Shown: positions 1 to 8,488, numbered from the stretch's first letter. The stretch: 64,000 nt of DNA from Micromonospora terminaliae (GCF_009671205.1 NZ_CP045309.1:6032001-6096000), one strand, 5' to 3'. Notes: generated from the sequence alone by a model not told the origin. Numbers and translations: made by a program.

Positions 1-484
1 CCGCGCCCGCCCCGCCCTGCACCAGCACGACGTGGTCGCTCAAGGCGCCGGCGTGCAGCTTGTCCGGCATGAACTCGCCGGCCGTGAGGCAGCGGTGCGC
101 GGTCATGAACGGGATGCCCAGCGCCGCGCCCAGGTCGAACGAGGCCGAGCCGAGGCTCACCGCGTGCCGGACCGGCACCACCGTGTACTCGCTGGCCGTG
201 CCCCACGGCCGCTGCCAGGCCGCCTCCCAGAGCCAGACCCGCTCGCCGATGAGGATCTGGTCGACGCCCTCGCCGACCGCCTCGATCACCCCGGCGCCGT
301 CCTGCCCGGGGATCTGCCAGCCCTGCGGCAGCGGCCAGGCGCGGCGAGCCTTCCAGTCGGTCGGGTTCACGCCGGCCACGGCCATCCGCACCAGCACCTC
401 GCCCGGGCCCGGCTCCGGCACCGGCCGGTCCACCAGCTGGAGCACCGAGGCGTCCCCGTTGCTCTCGTACACGATCGCCTTCAT
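1..484 (-). CDS. Zinc-type alcohol dehydrogenase / NADPH:quinone reductase, 3' end cut by window
   Basis: The first about 161 residues of a medium-chain dehydrogenase/reductase. The N-terminal GroES-like fold is clear: it begins MKAIVYESNGD, has the family stretch VAGVNPTDWKAR near residue 40, then a GQDGAGVIEAVGEGV segment. The start of the nucleotide-binding domain (VLVQGGAGA) is reached at the window edge. No catalytic-zinc Cys/His pair is visible in the part present, and the N-terminus resembles quinone oxidoreductases (QOR/CrtZ-type), which reduce quinones with NADPH. The ATG at 484 is the natural start. The 109 bases between it and the next gene presumably hold its promoter. Substrate cannot be told. 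Confidence 0.85.
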   Translation of the reverse strand, partial: MKAIVYESNGDASVLQLVDRPVPEPGPGEVLVRMAVAGVNPTDWKARRAWPLPQGWQIPGQDGAGVIEAVGEGVDQILIGERVWLWEAAWQRPWGTASEYTVVPVRHAVSLGSASFDLGAALGIPFMTAHRCLTAGEFMPDKLHAGALSDHVVLVQGGAGA

Positions 485-593
485 CGCCGTCCCCTCCGCC
501 GTCCTGCGGGCTGCGCTACCCGGACGCCCCGCGATCATTCCGATCGGGCGCACCCCGGAAACCGTACAACCGGGCGGTCCGCGGACATCAGCC

Positions 594-1256
594 TCAGCCG
601 AGCCGCTCCACCACCTCCGGGGTGAGCGCGTCGATCGAGGGCAGCAGTGCGGCCGTCAGGGCCACCGCGTCCGGATCCAGCGGGTACGAGCCGTGGGGGA
701 CGGCCACCACCCGGCAGCCCGCCGCGGCCGCCGAGCGGACCCCGTTCGAGGAGTCCTCCACGGCCACGCACCGGGCCGGGTCCACGCCGAGCCGCGCCGC
801 CACCGCGAGCCACACGTCCGGCGCGGGCTTGCCCCGGACGGTCTCCTCGGTCGACAGGGTCGCGCCGAACACGTCGGTCAGGCCCGTCGCGTCCAGCGCC
901 GCCGCGATCAGCCGGGTGGGCGAGGAGCTGGCCAGCCCCAGCGGCCACCGCGCGGCCGTGCGGCGCACGACCGCGTCCGCGTCGTCGATCAGGGGTACGC
1001 GCTGCGCGTACCGCCGGGTCATCTCCGCCACGACCTCGGTGGCGACCTGCTCGGGGGTGCGGTCGACGCCCAGCTCGCCGCTGAGGTACGCGGCCCACTC
1101 GCCGGTGCTCATCCCCATGAGCCGGCGCTGGGTGTCCGGCTGCCAGGTGCCCCCGTGCTCGGCCACGTACGCCCGCCGGACCTCCTCCCAGACCGGTTCG
1201 GAGTCCACGATCACGCCGTCCAGGTCGAAGAGCACCGCGTCCACCACGTACCCCAT
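594..1256 (-). CDS. HAD-superfamily phosphatase (beta-phosphoglucomutase-like)
   Basis: A 220-residue HAD hydrolase, a cytoplasmic enzyme that removes phosphate from a small sugar- or nucleotide-like substrate. Motif I is DLDGVIVDSEPVW with the nucleophile and acid/base aspartates at residues 11 and 13. Motif II is the SSSPTRLI region, motif III the Lys of KPAPDVW and motif IV VAVEDSSNG. An alpha-helical cap lies between motifs I and II, as in subfamily IA phosphatases. It is the third gene of a minus-strand set (FKBP, SCO6745-family protein, this gene), only 19 bases after its neighbour. A GTG three codons in could be the true start, since an AGG-rich stretch precedes it. Confidence 0.88.
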   Translation of the reverse strand: MGYVVDAVLFDLDGVIVDSEPVWEEVRRAYVAEHGGTWQPDTQRRLMGMSTGEWAAYLSGELGVDRTPEQVATEVVAEMTRRYAQRVPLIDDADAVVRRTAARWPLGLASSSPTRLIAAALDATGLTDVFGATLSTEETVRGKPAPDVWLAVAARLGVDPARCVAVEDSSNGVRSAAAAGCRVVAVPHGSYPLDPDAVALTAALLPSIDALTPEVVERLG

Positions 1257-1275
1257 CCTGCCGGAACGGGGGCGC

Positions 1276-2229
1276 TCAGCGGGCCGGAGCCGACGCGTCC
1301 CTCGCGGACCCGCGCTGCGCGGGCAGGCCGATCGGGGCCTTCGGCGGGATGATCGTGCGGCACCGGGTGGCGATGGGTTCGAGCAGTTCGCGCAGCCGCG
1401 CGGTGCGCTCCGCGCCGAGCGCCCGCCACGGCCCGAGGGCGGCCCGGTCGGTGGCCTCCTCGACGGCCCGGAAGGTCTCGGTGCCGTGCCCGGTCGGCTC
1501 CCGGCCGGCGGTCAGCCAGCCCGCCTCGACCAGCCGCTCCTCGGCCGCGGCCCACTCCTCGTCGGTCCAGCCCCGGGCCGGCTGGTGGAACTCGCGGGAC
1601 TGGTCGGCCCGGCACCGCCAGGCCACCACCTCGACGGGCGTCAGGCCGGTCGTGACCAGCGCGGCCACGTGCCCGTCGCCCCGGTGCTCGCGCAGCGTCG
1701 TGGCGGCCTGCCAGAGCCGGGCCAGCGGGTATTCGCCCCGGGGCAGGGCGGCGTTGACCGCGCCGAGCACGCGGCCGGCCGTCTCGACCTGCCCGGCCGC
1801 CTCCTCCAGCAGGTCGGCGGCCTCGACCAGGTGCGACTCGGGCAGCTCGTAGGTGAACTCGGCGAGGGCCTGCACGGCGCCGGTGAGCCGGGCGCGCAGT
1901 GCCTCCTCCGGCGTGGCCAGCCGCCACACCGAGGGCAGCGCCCGGGCCACCATCGACGGCGCGAAGCTGAAGAAGGCGGCCACCACGGTCGGCGCGGCGA
2001 CCGCTCCGAGCGGGGCGGCCCGGCCGGCGAAGTAGCCCCGCCAGTAGCCGCGCAACCCGACCGCCTCGTACGCCGAGCGGGCCCGGGGGTGGAAGTAGGT
2101 CACCGCGTGGACCGGCTCGAAATGTGTCCACATCAGCCGGGCCAGGCCGGTGTCGTCCAGCGCCGCCACGTGCACCTCCGGGTCGGTGGGCAGGTCGCCG
2201 CGGGCGGGTGGACCGCCCACGGTGACCAT
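1276..2229 (-). CDS. SCO6745-family (SalK-like) helix-turn-helix protein
   Basis: 317 residues matching the actinobacterial SCO6745/SalK family (HTH_67). Tell-tale stretches are FEPVHAVTYFHPRARSAYEA and GLRGYWRGYFAGRAAPLG near the N-terminus, followed by VVAAFFSFAPSMVARALPSVW-like text. The C-terminal half has winged-helix character (TGLTPVEVVAWRCRAD, then TDEEWAAAEERLVEAGWL). The family is common in actinobacteria and its biochemical role is unsettled; it may bind a ligand and act as a regulator. I chose the ATG at 2229 because the longer reading frame would run into the FKBP gene upstream. It sits 43 bases after the FKBP gene and probably shares its transcript. Confidence 0.75.
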   Translation of the reverse strand: MVTVGGPPARGDLPTDPEVHVAALDDTGLARLMWTHFEPVHAVTYFHPRARSAYEAVGLRGYWRGYFAGRAAPLGAVAAPTVVAAFFSFAPSMVARALPSVWRLATPEEALRARLTGAVQALAEFTYELPESHLVEAADLLEEAAGQVETAGRVLGAVNAALPRGEYPLARLWQAATTLREHRGDGHVAALVTTGLTPVEVVAWRCRADQSREFHQPARGWTDEEWAAAEERLVEAGWLTAGREPTGHGTETFRAVEEATDRAALGPWRALGAERTARLRELLEPIATRCRTIIPPKAPIGLPAQRGSARDASAPAR

Positions 2230-2272
2230 GAACCTACTGCCGCTGGGTGACCGGACGGAAGCCTGCTGTGAG

Positions 2273-2935
2273 CTACTGCGCGGCGAGCACGTCAACGACG
2301 AAGCGCAGCGGCCCGGCCGGACGGCCGCCCGCGGCGTCGTTGCCGTACGCCAGGTCCGCCGGGATGTCCAGCTGCACCCGGCTGCCGACCGGCACGCCCA
2401 CGAGGCCCTGGTCCCAGCCCGGGATGACCTGGCCGACGCCGATCGGGAAGGTGGCCGGCTGGCCGCTGTTCCAGGAGGCGTCGAACTCCTTGCCGTCCTT
2501 GTAGAACACGCCCACGTAGTTGGTGGTGATCTGCTGGCCGGCCTTGACCGCCGCGCCCTTGCCCTTGACCAGCGTGGTCACGGTCAGCTTCTTGAGCTCG
2601 CCCTTGCCTGCCGCGACGGCCGGCTTGGTCTTCAGCGCCGGGTCGAGGTCGGCGGGGAGCTGCGGGGCGGCCGGCGCGGTGGGCTCGGCGGCCGGAGCGC
2701 TCGCGCTGGCCGAGGCGGCGGTGCTCGCCGGCTTGTCGTCGTCACCGCTGTTCTTCCAGACGATGCCGCCGATCACGAGCGCCACGGCGAGCACGCCTGC
2801 GGCGGCGCCGAGGATCGACTGCCGGCGGCGCCTCGCCTCGGCGGCCTTCTTCGCCGCCAGCTGGGCGGCCAGCCGCCGCTCCGCCTTGGTGCCCGGGCTC
2901 TGGCCCGCCGACCGGTTCTCCACGCGCTCGCTCAC
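2273..2935 (-). CDS. Membrane-anchored FKBP-type peptidyl-prolyl cis-trans isomerase
   Basis: About 220 residues. A basic cytoplasmic N-terminus (residues 1-40) is followed by one transmembrane helix (about 41-60), an Ala/Pro/Ser-rich linker, and a C-terminal FKBP domain (about 115-220). The FKBP motifs are visible: TNYVGVFYKDGKEFDASW, FPIGVGQVIPGWDQGLVGV and IPADLAYGN. The enzyme would catalyse proline isomerisation of exported proteins on the outer face of the membrane. The GTG at 2935 is chosen because a GGGAGTC ribosome site lies just before it; a longer frame reaching 3010 has no such support. It heads a minus-strand group with the two genes downstream. Confidence 0.9.
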   Translation of the reverse strand: MSERVENRSAGQSPGTKAERRLAAQLAAKKAAEARRRRQSILGAAAGVLAVALVIGGIVWKNSGDDDKPASTAASASASAPAAEPTAPAAPQLPADLDPALKTKPAVAAGKGELKKLTVTTLVKGKGAAVKAGQQITTNYVGVFYKDGKEFDASWNSGQPATFPIGVGQVIPGWDQGLVGVPVGSRVQLDIPADLAYGNDAAGGRPAGPLRFVVDVLAAQ

Positions 2936-3114
2936 GTCGACTCCCTGCTGGGTGGGGTGGGTGCCCCCGGCGGGCCGCCGCCGAGGCCAGCGCACACGGT
3001 ACCCGCCCATGCGCCCGCGGTGCTCCCTCGGCCGGTCTCGATCCCGACAGGGCGCCCCCGGCGGGCGGGACGGAACATCGGTGACGACCGGGTCCGGGAG
3101 GTAGGTTCTCGACC

Positions 3115-3507
3115 ATGGCGATCCTCACCGAAGAAGACCTGGCCCTGCTCGCCGAGCCGCAGCTCGCCCACGTGGCGACCATCGAGGCCGACGGCACCCC
3201 GCACGTCACCCCGGTGTGGGTGGACACCGACGGCGAGCACATCGTGTTCAACACGGCCAAGGGCCGGCAGAAGTACGTGAACATCGCCCGCAACCCGACG
3301 GTCGCGGTCTCGGTGGTGGACAAGGCGGACGACTTCCGCACCCTGTGGGTCAAGGGCACCGCCGAGCTGGTCACCGAGGGCGCGGACGAGCACATCGACC
3401 GGATGGCCCAGAAGTACCTGGGCCAGGACACCTACCCGTTCCGCCGCCCCGGCGAGGAGCGGGTGATCGTCCGGATCACCCCGACCGAGCGGCTCGGCCG
3501 GGGCTGA
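3115..3507 (+). CDS. PPOX-class F420-dependent oxidoreductase (FDOR-B)
   Basis: A 130-residue split-barrel flavin/F420-binding protein. It shows the family pattern AHVATIEADGTPHVTPVWV, then a basic phosphate-binding segment NTAKGRQKYVNIARNP, and ends with a conserved IVRITPTE strand. FDOR-B proteins reduce diverse compounds with cofactor F420H2 in actinobacteria; the substrate is not predictable. A TAGGTT hexamer at 3102-3107 lies seven bases before the ATG with no ribosome site between, so the mRNA is probably leaderless. It is divergent from the FKBP gene and convergent with ku. Confidence 0.88.
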   Translation: MAILTEEDLALLAEPQLAHVATIEADGTPHVTPVWVDTDGEHIVFNTAKGRQKYVNIARNPTVAVSVVDKADDFRTLWVKGTAELVTEGADEHIDRMAQKYLGQDTYPFRRPGEERVIVRITPTERLGRG

Positions 3508-3545
3508 CCCTCGTCCGTCGAGGGGCCGGGACCGGCCCCTCGACG

Positions 3546-4583
3546 TCAGGCGGTCTTGCGCGGGGCGGCCTTCTTCTCGGCGGCCTTCTTGGCGGGCGCC
3601 TTCTTCGCCGGGGTCTTCTTGGCGGCGGCCTTCTTGGCGGGCTCGGCCTTCTTCTCCGCCGCCCTCTTGGCGGGCGCCTTCTTCGCGGGCGCCTTCTTCT
3701 CGGCCGCCTTCTTGGCCGGGGCCTTCGTGGCCTTGGCCGCCTTCTGGGCCGAGCGCGCCGCCGAGATCGGGGTCGGCTCGCCCGCCCCGCCCTCCGGCGC
3801 CTCGCCCCGGGCCGCCCGGGCCCGCTCGACCGACGCCTTCAGGGCGGCCATCAGGTCCACGGCGGCGGCCGGCGCGGCCTCTTCCTCCTCCGGCTGGACC
3901 ACCTCGCGGCCCTCGATCTTGGCGTCGATGACCTCCTGCAACGCCGCCCGGTAGTCGTCGGTGAAGGCGTCCGGCTCGAACTCCCCGGCCATCGAGTCGA
4001 TCAGCGAGCTGGCCATGGCCAGCTCCGGCGGGCGTACCTTCAGGTCCTCGTCGAGGAAGCCGAAGTCCGGCTGGCGGATCTCGTCAGGCCACAGCATGGT
4101 GTTGAGCAGCAGCACGCCCTCGCGGACCCGCAGGGTGGCGAGCTGCTCCCGCTGGCGCAGCGCCACCTTCACGATCGCCACCCGCTCCGAGTCGGACAGG
4201 GCATCGCGCAGCAGCACGTACGGCTTGGTGGCCGAGCCCTCCGGCTCCAGGAAGTACGCCTTGTTGTAGAGGATCGGGTCGACCTGCTCGGCCGGCACGA
4301 ACTCCAGCACGTCGATGGCGTGCGAGGTGGTCAGCGGCAGCTCGGCGAAGTCCTCGTCGGTGAGGATGACCATCTCGCCGCCGCCGATGTCGTAGCCCTT
4401 GGCGATGTCGTCGTAGGTCACCTCCTCGCCGCAGACCGAGCAGGTGCGCTTGTAGCGGATGCGGCCGCCGTCCTCGCGGTGCACCTGATGGAAGCGGATG
4501 TCCTTCTCCTCGGTGGCGGAGTAGACCTTCACCCCGATCGACACCAGGCCGAACGACACCGCTCCCTTCCAGATCGCCCGCAT
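3546..4583 (-). CDS. ku: Ku homodimer, DNA double-strand-break end-binding protein with lysine-rich tail
   Basis: 345 residues. The first about 255 form the bacterial Ku core: it opens MRAIWKGAVSFGLVSIGVKVY and contains a CSVCGEEV pair of cysteines, a YNKAYFLEP strand and the PPELAMASSLIDSM segment. The protein threads onto DNA ends as a ring and recruits LigD for non-homologous end joining. Residues from about 285 are a histone-H1-like tail made of AKK, APAKK and AEKK units. Such extended tails are known in actinobacterial Ku and add DNA binding. The ATG at 4583 follows a good GGAGAGGAG site. It is divergent from the two LigD-type genes, 85 bases away. Confidence 0.96.
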   Translation of the reverse strand: MRAIWKGAVSFGLVSIGVKVYSATEEKDIRFHQVHREDGGRIRYKRTCSVCGEEVTYDDIAKGYDIGGGEMVILTDEDFAELPLTTSHAIDVLEFVPAEQVDPILYNKAYFLEPEGSATKPYVLLRDALSDSERVAIVKVALRQREQLATLRVREGVLLLNTMLWPDEIRQPDFGFLDEDLKVRPPELAMASSLIDSMAGEFEPDAFTDDYRAALQEVIDAKIEGREVVQPEEEEAAPAAAVDLMAALKASVERARAARGEAPEGGAGEPTPISAARSAQKAAKATKAPAKKAAEKKAPAKKAPAKRAAEKKAEPAKKAAAKKTPAKKAPAKKAAEKKAAPRKTA

Positions 4584-4668
4584 GACGCGCTCCTCTCCCC
4601 GGTTCTGACCAGAATCGCAAATGATCGAACGGGACGCACCCTCTTCCGTGCTCAACTAGAGTCAGAAG

Positions 4669-5607
4669 GTGCCCGGCGCGCCGTTGAAGCCGATGCTCGC
4701 GATGACCGGGCAGCTCCCGGCCGGTGACGGCTGGGCGTACGAGTTCAAGTGGGACGGGGTCCGCGCGCTCGCCGACATCAGCCGCGGCCACCAGCATCTG
4801 TACGCCCGCTCCGGCGTCGAGATCACCACCGCGTACCCCGAACTGATCCCCCTGGCCGAGCAGGTCGACGACGCGCTGCTCGACGGCGAGGTCGTGCTCT
4901 TCACCGACGGCCAGCCCTCGTTCACCGCCCTGGCCGAGCGGATGCACGTCCGCAACGCGGTCAAGGCCGCCCGGCTCGCGGCGGCCGCCCCCGTCACGTA
5001 CATGATCTTCGATGTCCTGCGGCTCCGCGGCGCGGACCTGACCGGCCGGCCCTACCGGGAGCGGCGCGCCGCGCTGGAGTCCCTGGGGCTCGGCGCCGCC
5101 CGCTGGGCGGTGCCGCCGGTGTTCGCCGACGGCCCGGCCACCTACGCGGCGGCCGGCGAGCACGGCCTGGAGGGGGTGATGGCCAAGCGGGTCGAGTCGG
5201 CCTACCGGCCCGGGGTGCGCTCGCCGGACTGGGTGAAGGTCAAGCTGGAGGTGACCGGCGACTTCGTGGTCGGCGGCTGGCGGCCGGGCGCGCGGAAGAT
5301 CGGCGGCCTGCTGGTGGGGGTGCCCCGGCCGGACGGGCGGCTCACCTTCCGGGGCCGGGTGGGCGGCGGGATCGGCGCGGCGATCGAGCGTGAGCTGCTG
5401 CGCGAGCTGGAGCCGCTGCGCACCGCCGGGTCGCCGTTCGCCGGGGATGTGCCCCGCGAGGATGCACGCGGCGCGATCTGGGTAACTCCCGAGGTCGTGG
5501 TGGAGGTCAAGTACGGCCAGCGGACGCCGGACGGCCGGCTGCGCTTCCCCCGGATCCTGCGCCTGCGCCCGGACAAGCCTGCCGAGGAGGTCGACGATGC
5601 CAGCTGA
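4669..5607 (+). CDS. LigD-type ATP-dependent DNA ligase (ligase domain only)
   Basis: 312 residues equal to the ligase module of LigD. Motif I is KWDGVR with the AMP-accepting lysine at about residue 27; later come LDGEVV, EGVMAKR and WVKVKL (motifs III to V), followed by an OB-fold domain. It seals breaks in NHEJ using ATP. In many bacteria this module is fused to a polymerase and a 3'-phosphoesterase; here the ligase and polymerase are separate genes and no phosphoesterase domain is seen. GTG start at 4669. It overlaps the next gene by 11 bases, so the two are translationally coupled and probably act as one unit with Ku. Confidence 0.93.
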   Translation: MPGAPLKPMLAMTGQLPAGDGWAYEFKWDGVRALADISRGHQHLYARSGVEITTAYPELIPLAEQVDDALLDGEVVLFTDGQPSFTALAERMHVRNAVKAARLAAAAPVTYMIFDVLRLRGADLTGRPYRERRAALESLGLGAARWAVPPVFADGPATYAAAGEHGLEGVMAKRVESAYRPGVRSPDWVKVKLEVTGDFVVGGWRPGARKIGGLLVGVPRPDGRLTFRGRVGGGIGAAIERELLRELEPLRTAGSPFAGDVPREDARGAIWVTPEVVVEVKYGQRTPDGRLRFPRILRLRPDKPAEEVDDAS

Positions 5608-6511
5608 CCGCTTGAAGGTGGACGTGGAGGGTCGCGCGCTGGAGCTGTCCAACCTGGACAAGGTGCTCTACCCGAAGGCCGGCTTCACCAAGGGCGAGGT
5701 GATCGACTACTACACGCGGATCGCCCCGGTGCTGCTGCCGCATCTTCAGGACCGGCCGCTGACCCGGATCCGCTTCCCCAACGGTGTCGACGGCGGCTCG
5801 TTCTTCGAGAAGAACGCGCCCGCCGCGACCCCGGCCTGGGTACGCACCGAGAACCTGCCCGCCCCCGGGTCGAGCAAGGGGCGGGAGACCATCGACTACG
5901 TGGTGGCCGACGACCTGCCCACCCTGGTCTGGCTGGCCAACCTCGCCGCGCTGGAGCTGCACACGCCGCAGTGGAAGGTCGGCGAGCACCCGGACATGAT
6001 GGTGGTCGACCTGGACCCGGGCGCCCCGGCGGCGCTGCGGCAGTGCTGCCAGGTGGCCCTGCTCATGCGGGACCGGCTGGCCGAGGACGGCATCGACTCG
6101 CACCCGAAGACCTCGGGAAAGAAGGGCATGCAGCTCTGCTGCCCGATCGCCGGCACGCAGGACGCCGACGACGTGTCGGCCTACGCCAGGCGGATCGCGC
6201 AGGAGCTGGAGAAGGCGCAGCCCAAGCAGATCGTCTCGAAGATGGCGAAGAACCTGCGCCCGGGCAAGGTCTTCATCGACTGGAGCCAGAACAACGCGGC
6301 CAAGACCACGGTGGCGCCGTACTCGCTGCGGGCCCAGGAGGTGCCCTCGGTGTCCACCCCGCTGACCTGGGACGAGGTCGAGGCGGGCGCGGCCGGCAAG
6401 CGGCCGTCGACGAAGCCGTACACGGCCACCGAGGTGCTCAAGCGGGTGGAGAAGCAGGGCGACCTGCTGGCCCCGCTGCTCGACGGTGGCCCGGAACTGC
6501 CGCTGCGCTGA
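5597..6511 (+). CDS. LigD-type NHEJ polymerase/primase (PolDom)
   Basis: 304 residues of the archaeo-eukaryotic primase superfamily, LigD polymerase type. It begins with the family stretch ELSNLDKVLYPKAGFTKGEV. It carries PLTRIRFPNGVDG and FFEKNAP, then the metal-binding MVVDLDPG (paired aspartates), a TSGKKGMQLCCPI loop and a SQNNAAKTTVAPYSLR segment near the end. It fills gaps and adds ribonucleotides at broken ends during end joining. It overlaps the ligase gene by 11 bases and faces ku across it, completing the NHEJ locus. No terminator is obvious before the sigma-factor gene 33 bases later. Confidence 0.93.
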   Translation: MPADRLKVDVEGRALELSNLDKVLYPKAGFTKGEVIDYYTRIAPVLLPHLQDRPLTRIRFPNGVDGGSFFEKNAPAATPAWVRTENLPAPGSSKGRETIDYVVADDLPTLVWLANLAALELHTPQWKVGEHPDMMVVDLDPGAPAALRQCCQVALLMRDRLAEDGIDSHPKTSGKKGMQLCCPIAGTQDADDVSAYARRIAQELEKAQPKQIVSKMAKNLRPGKVFIDWSQNNAAKTTVAPYSLRAQEVPSVSTPLTWDEVEAGAAGKRPSTKPYTATEVLKRVEKQGDLLAPLLDGGPELPLR

Positions 6512-6544
6512 CAACCTTCTGGGACGTGGCCACGTGTTAGGGGC

Positions 6545-7063
6545 GTGACCGACCAAACGCAACCCCGGTCCGCGGCGGACCGGTCGTACGTCGCCTTCGT
6601 CGAGGTGGCCTGGCAGCGACATATCCGGCTGGCCATGCTGCTGACCGGCGACCGGTGGCGGGCCGAGGAACTGCTCCAGGACAGCCTGGTCAAGGTGTAC
6701 GAGCGGTGGCGGCGGCTGTCCCGGCTCGACGACCCGCACGCCTACTTGCGCCGCGCCCTGGTCAACAACCACACGTCCGGCTGGCGGCGACGCCGCCGGG
6801 AGAGCCTCGTCGCGGACGTCCCCGACCGCGCCGCCCCGGCCGGTGACGTCGGCCCCGACGCCGTCGTGCTGCGCCGGGCGCTCACGTCGCTACCCGCGAA
6901 GCAACGGGCCGTGGTGGTGCTCCGCCACTACGAGGACCTGACCGAACGCGAGGTCGCCCGGCTGCTCGGTTGCACGGTGGGCACCGTCAAGAGCCAGAAC
7001 GCCCGGGCGCTGGACAAGCTCCGCCACTTCCTCGACGAACCCTCCCACTCGACAAGCAGGTGA
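6545..7063 (+). CDS. SigE-family ECF RNA polymerase sigma factor
   Basis: 172 residues with sigma region 2 (YVAFVEVAWQRHIRLAMLLT, DSLVKVYERW) and region 4 (LTSLPAKQRAVVVLRHYED, LTEREVARLLGCTVGTVKSQ). There is no long region 1 or 3, so it is an extracytoplasmic-function type. It belongs to the SigE-like group that is numerous in Streptomyces and Micromonospora. The GTG at 6545 is the start. The next gene begins six bases after its stop and encodes a membrane protein, the usual arrangement for a sigma factor and a signal-sensing or anti-sigma partner. Its regulon cannot be read from the sequence. Confidence 0.9.
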   Translation: MTDQTQPRSAADRSYVAFVEVAWQRHIRLAMLLTGDRWRAEELLQDSLVKVYERWRRLSRLDDPHAYLRRALVNNHTSGWRRRRRESLVADVPDRAAPAGDVGPDAVVLRRALTSLPAKQRAVVVLRHYEDLTEREVARLLGCTVGTVKSQNARALDKLRHFLDEPSHSTSR

Positions 7064-7069
7064 TCAGTC

Positions 7070-7951
7070 ATGAACACGCTCGATGAGCGGCTCGCCAACC
7101 GGTTGCACGACATCGTCGACGGCGAGCCGGGCTCCGTACCCCCGGTGGGTGCGCTGCTGGAACGCGGCCGGCGGGCCCGCCGCCGCCGGACGACCGCGCT
7201 GGCCGGTGCGACATGTGCGCTGCTGGCGCTGGGCGTCGCGACCGCGGCGACCGTGGCGACGACGCCGGCGCCGCGGCGCCCCGGCGTCACCGCCCAGGCG
7301 TCGCCGCCGGCCTCGCCGGCGATCCGGCTGGTCTCGGCCGCCGCCGCCAGCGAGAACATCAGTTACCGGATGCGGCTGACCAACTCGGGGCCGCAGGGAC
7401 TCACGTACGAGGGCGCGTTCGACCCGAGGACGGCCACCGGTTATGTGCACGTCGCTCAGGACGACTCCGTCATGACCGAGCTGCTGATCAACGGCACCCG
7501 GTACGAGGGCGGGGAGCGACCCCGGGGCAAGGTGCCGGCCGACAAGACGGGCCCCGGCGAGACGTACGGCCGGTACGGCCAGTACCCGGGCCGGTATGAC
7601 CGGCTGTCCCTCTACGGCGACGGGAACACCGTCCTGGGCGCCGCGTCGCCCGACCCGGCGGCCCTGTTCACGGCGCTCAAGAGCGCGAATGCGACGATCT
7701 CGGAGAACCCCGACGGGACGCTGCACTTCGAGTACGCGACGTCGGACAAGGTCGGGTCGACCACCACGGCCGGTGACGTCACGCTCGACGGTGACGGCCG
7801 GATCGCGACGGTGGCCCTTACCGGCACCTGGCAGTCGACGGCGAAGGGCCGGCTCGACACGGGCACGTTCAGCTCGACGCTCGAACTCTTCGACTACGGC
7901 GTCACGGTGACGGTGAAGCGCCCGGCCGACGTCGTCAAGGTCAAGCAGTAG
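7070..7951 (+). CDS. Single-pass membrane protein partnered with ECF sigma factor
   Basis: 293 residues. A short cytoplasmic N-terminus (about 45 residues, rich in arginine just before the membrane) is followed by one transmembrane helix (about 45-65) and a long extracytoplasmic domain. That domain contains beta-strand-like text such as YRMRLTNSGPQGLTYEGAF and ATVALTGTWQSTAKG, somewhat like outer lipoprotein-type sensor domains. No zinc-binding anti-sigma motif is present, so calling it an anti-sigma factor rests only on its position six bases after the sigma gene. It could be a sensor or an effector under that sigma factor. A strong terminator follows. Confidence 0.75.
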   Translation: MNTLDERLANRLHDIVDGEPGSVPPVGALLERGRRARRRRTTALAGATCALLALGVATAATVATTPAPRRPGVTAQASPPASPAIRLVSAAAASENISYRMRLTNSGPQGLTYEGAFDPRTATGYVHVAQDDSVMTELLINGTRYEGGERPRGKVPADKTGPGETYGRYGQYPGRYDRLSLYGDGNTVLGAASPDPAALFTALKSANATISENPDGTLHFEYATSDKVGSTTTAGDVTLDGDGRIATVALTGTWQSTAKGRLDTGTFSSTLELFDYGVTVTVKRPADVVKVKQ

Positions 7952-7973
7952 CCGGTCTCTCCACCGGCGACGA

Positions 7974-8004
7974 GCTGCCCGCGACCCGAACGGTCGCGGG
8001 CAGC
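7974..8004. terminator. Intrinsic terminator after sigma/membrane-protein operon
   Basis: A perfect 13-base-pair GC-rich inverted repeat (7974-7986 with 7992-8004) around a five-base loop, 22 bases after the stop codon and followed by a short T-containing stretch. Confidence 0.8.
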
Positions 8005-8017
8005 CCTGTTCTGCGGG

Positions 8018-8104
8018 TCACCGGCGGGCGTCCCAAGCGGTGTTGCTCCGGAAGTACATGTCGTAGAGCTCCTGCACCTCCAGCAGGCTCTCCGGCGGGT
8101 GTGG
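8018..8104 (-). pseudogene. Possible C-terminal gene fragment
   Basis: Directly downstream of the DUF4267 gene and in a different frame, the minus strand reads an uninterrupted, protein-like tail: HPPESLLEVQELYDMYF followed by RSNTAWDARR and a stop at 8018-8020. It has no start codon of its own. It could be the remnant of a lost gene, or the end of a longer DUF4267 form reached by a frameshift near 8108. I cannot assign a family. Confidence 0.3.
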
Positions 8105-8105
8105 C

Positions 8106-8474
8106 TCAGAGGGCGAACAGCAGGACGGCGTTGAGCAGGACCACCACGGCGGTGGCGAAGTGGACGCCGAAGGCGACGGCCTTCCGGCCGTGACGCAGCA
8201 CGATGAGGGTGTCTCCCAACGGGTTGATCGCGACGATCAGCATGTACCAGGCGACCGCCTCGGCGCTGGTGAAGGCGATCAGGGCGAGGCCCAGCAGGCC
8301 GTAGCTGAGGTCCCGCAGGCCCTTGATCGTGAGGTAGGCGGGGTCCTCGTCCGGCTTGACCGGCACGCCGTAGCCGGCGGCCGAGGCCCGCGGCGCCAGG
8401 AGGAACCGGGCGCCGATGAGGACGCAGAAGAGGCTGAGGACGACGGCGAGCCCGTAGGCGATGGCGCTGAGCAT
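8106..8474 (-). CDS. DUF4267-family small membrane protein
   Basis: 122 residues with about four hydrophobic helices: near residues 3-25, 55-75, 77-92 and 100-120. It matches the DUF4267 pattern, including FLLAPRASAAGYGVP, a central YLTIKGLRDLSYGLLGLAL and INPLGDTLIVLRHG. The function of the family is unknown. It is divergent from a TetR regulator, and an inverted repeat that also occurs at the TetR promoter lies just upstream of its start. It is therefore the likely target of that repressor. Its end may hide a frameshift (see the fragment at 8018-8104). Confidence 0.82.
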   Translation of the reverse strand: MLSAIAYGLAVVLSLFCVLIGARFLLAPRASAAGYGVPVKPDEDPAYLTIKGLRDLSYGLLGLALIAFTSAEAVAWYMLIVAINPLGDTLIVLRHGRKAVAFGVHFATAVVVLLNAVLLFAL

Positions 8475-8488
8475 GTCTGGCTCCGATT

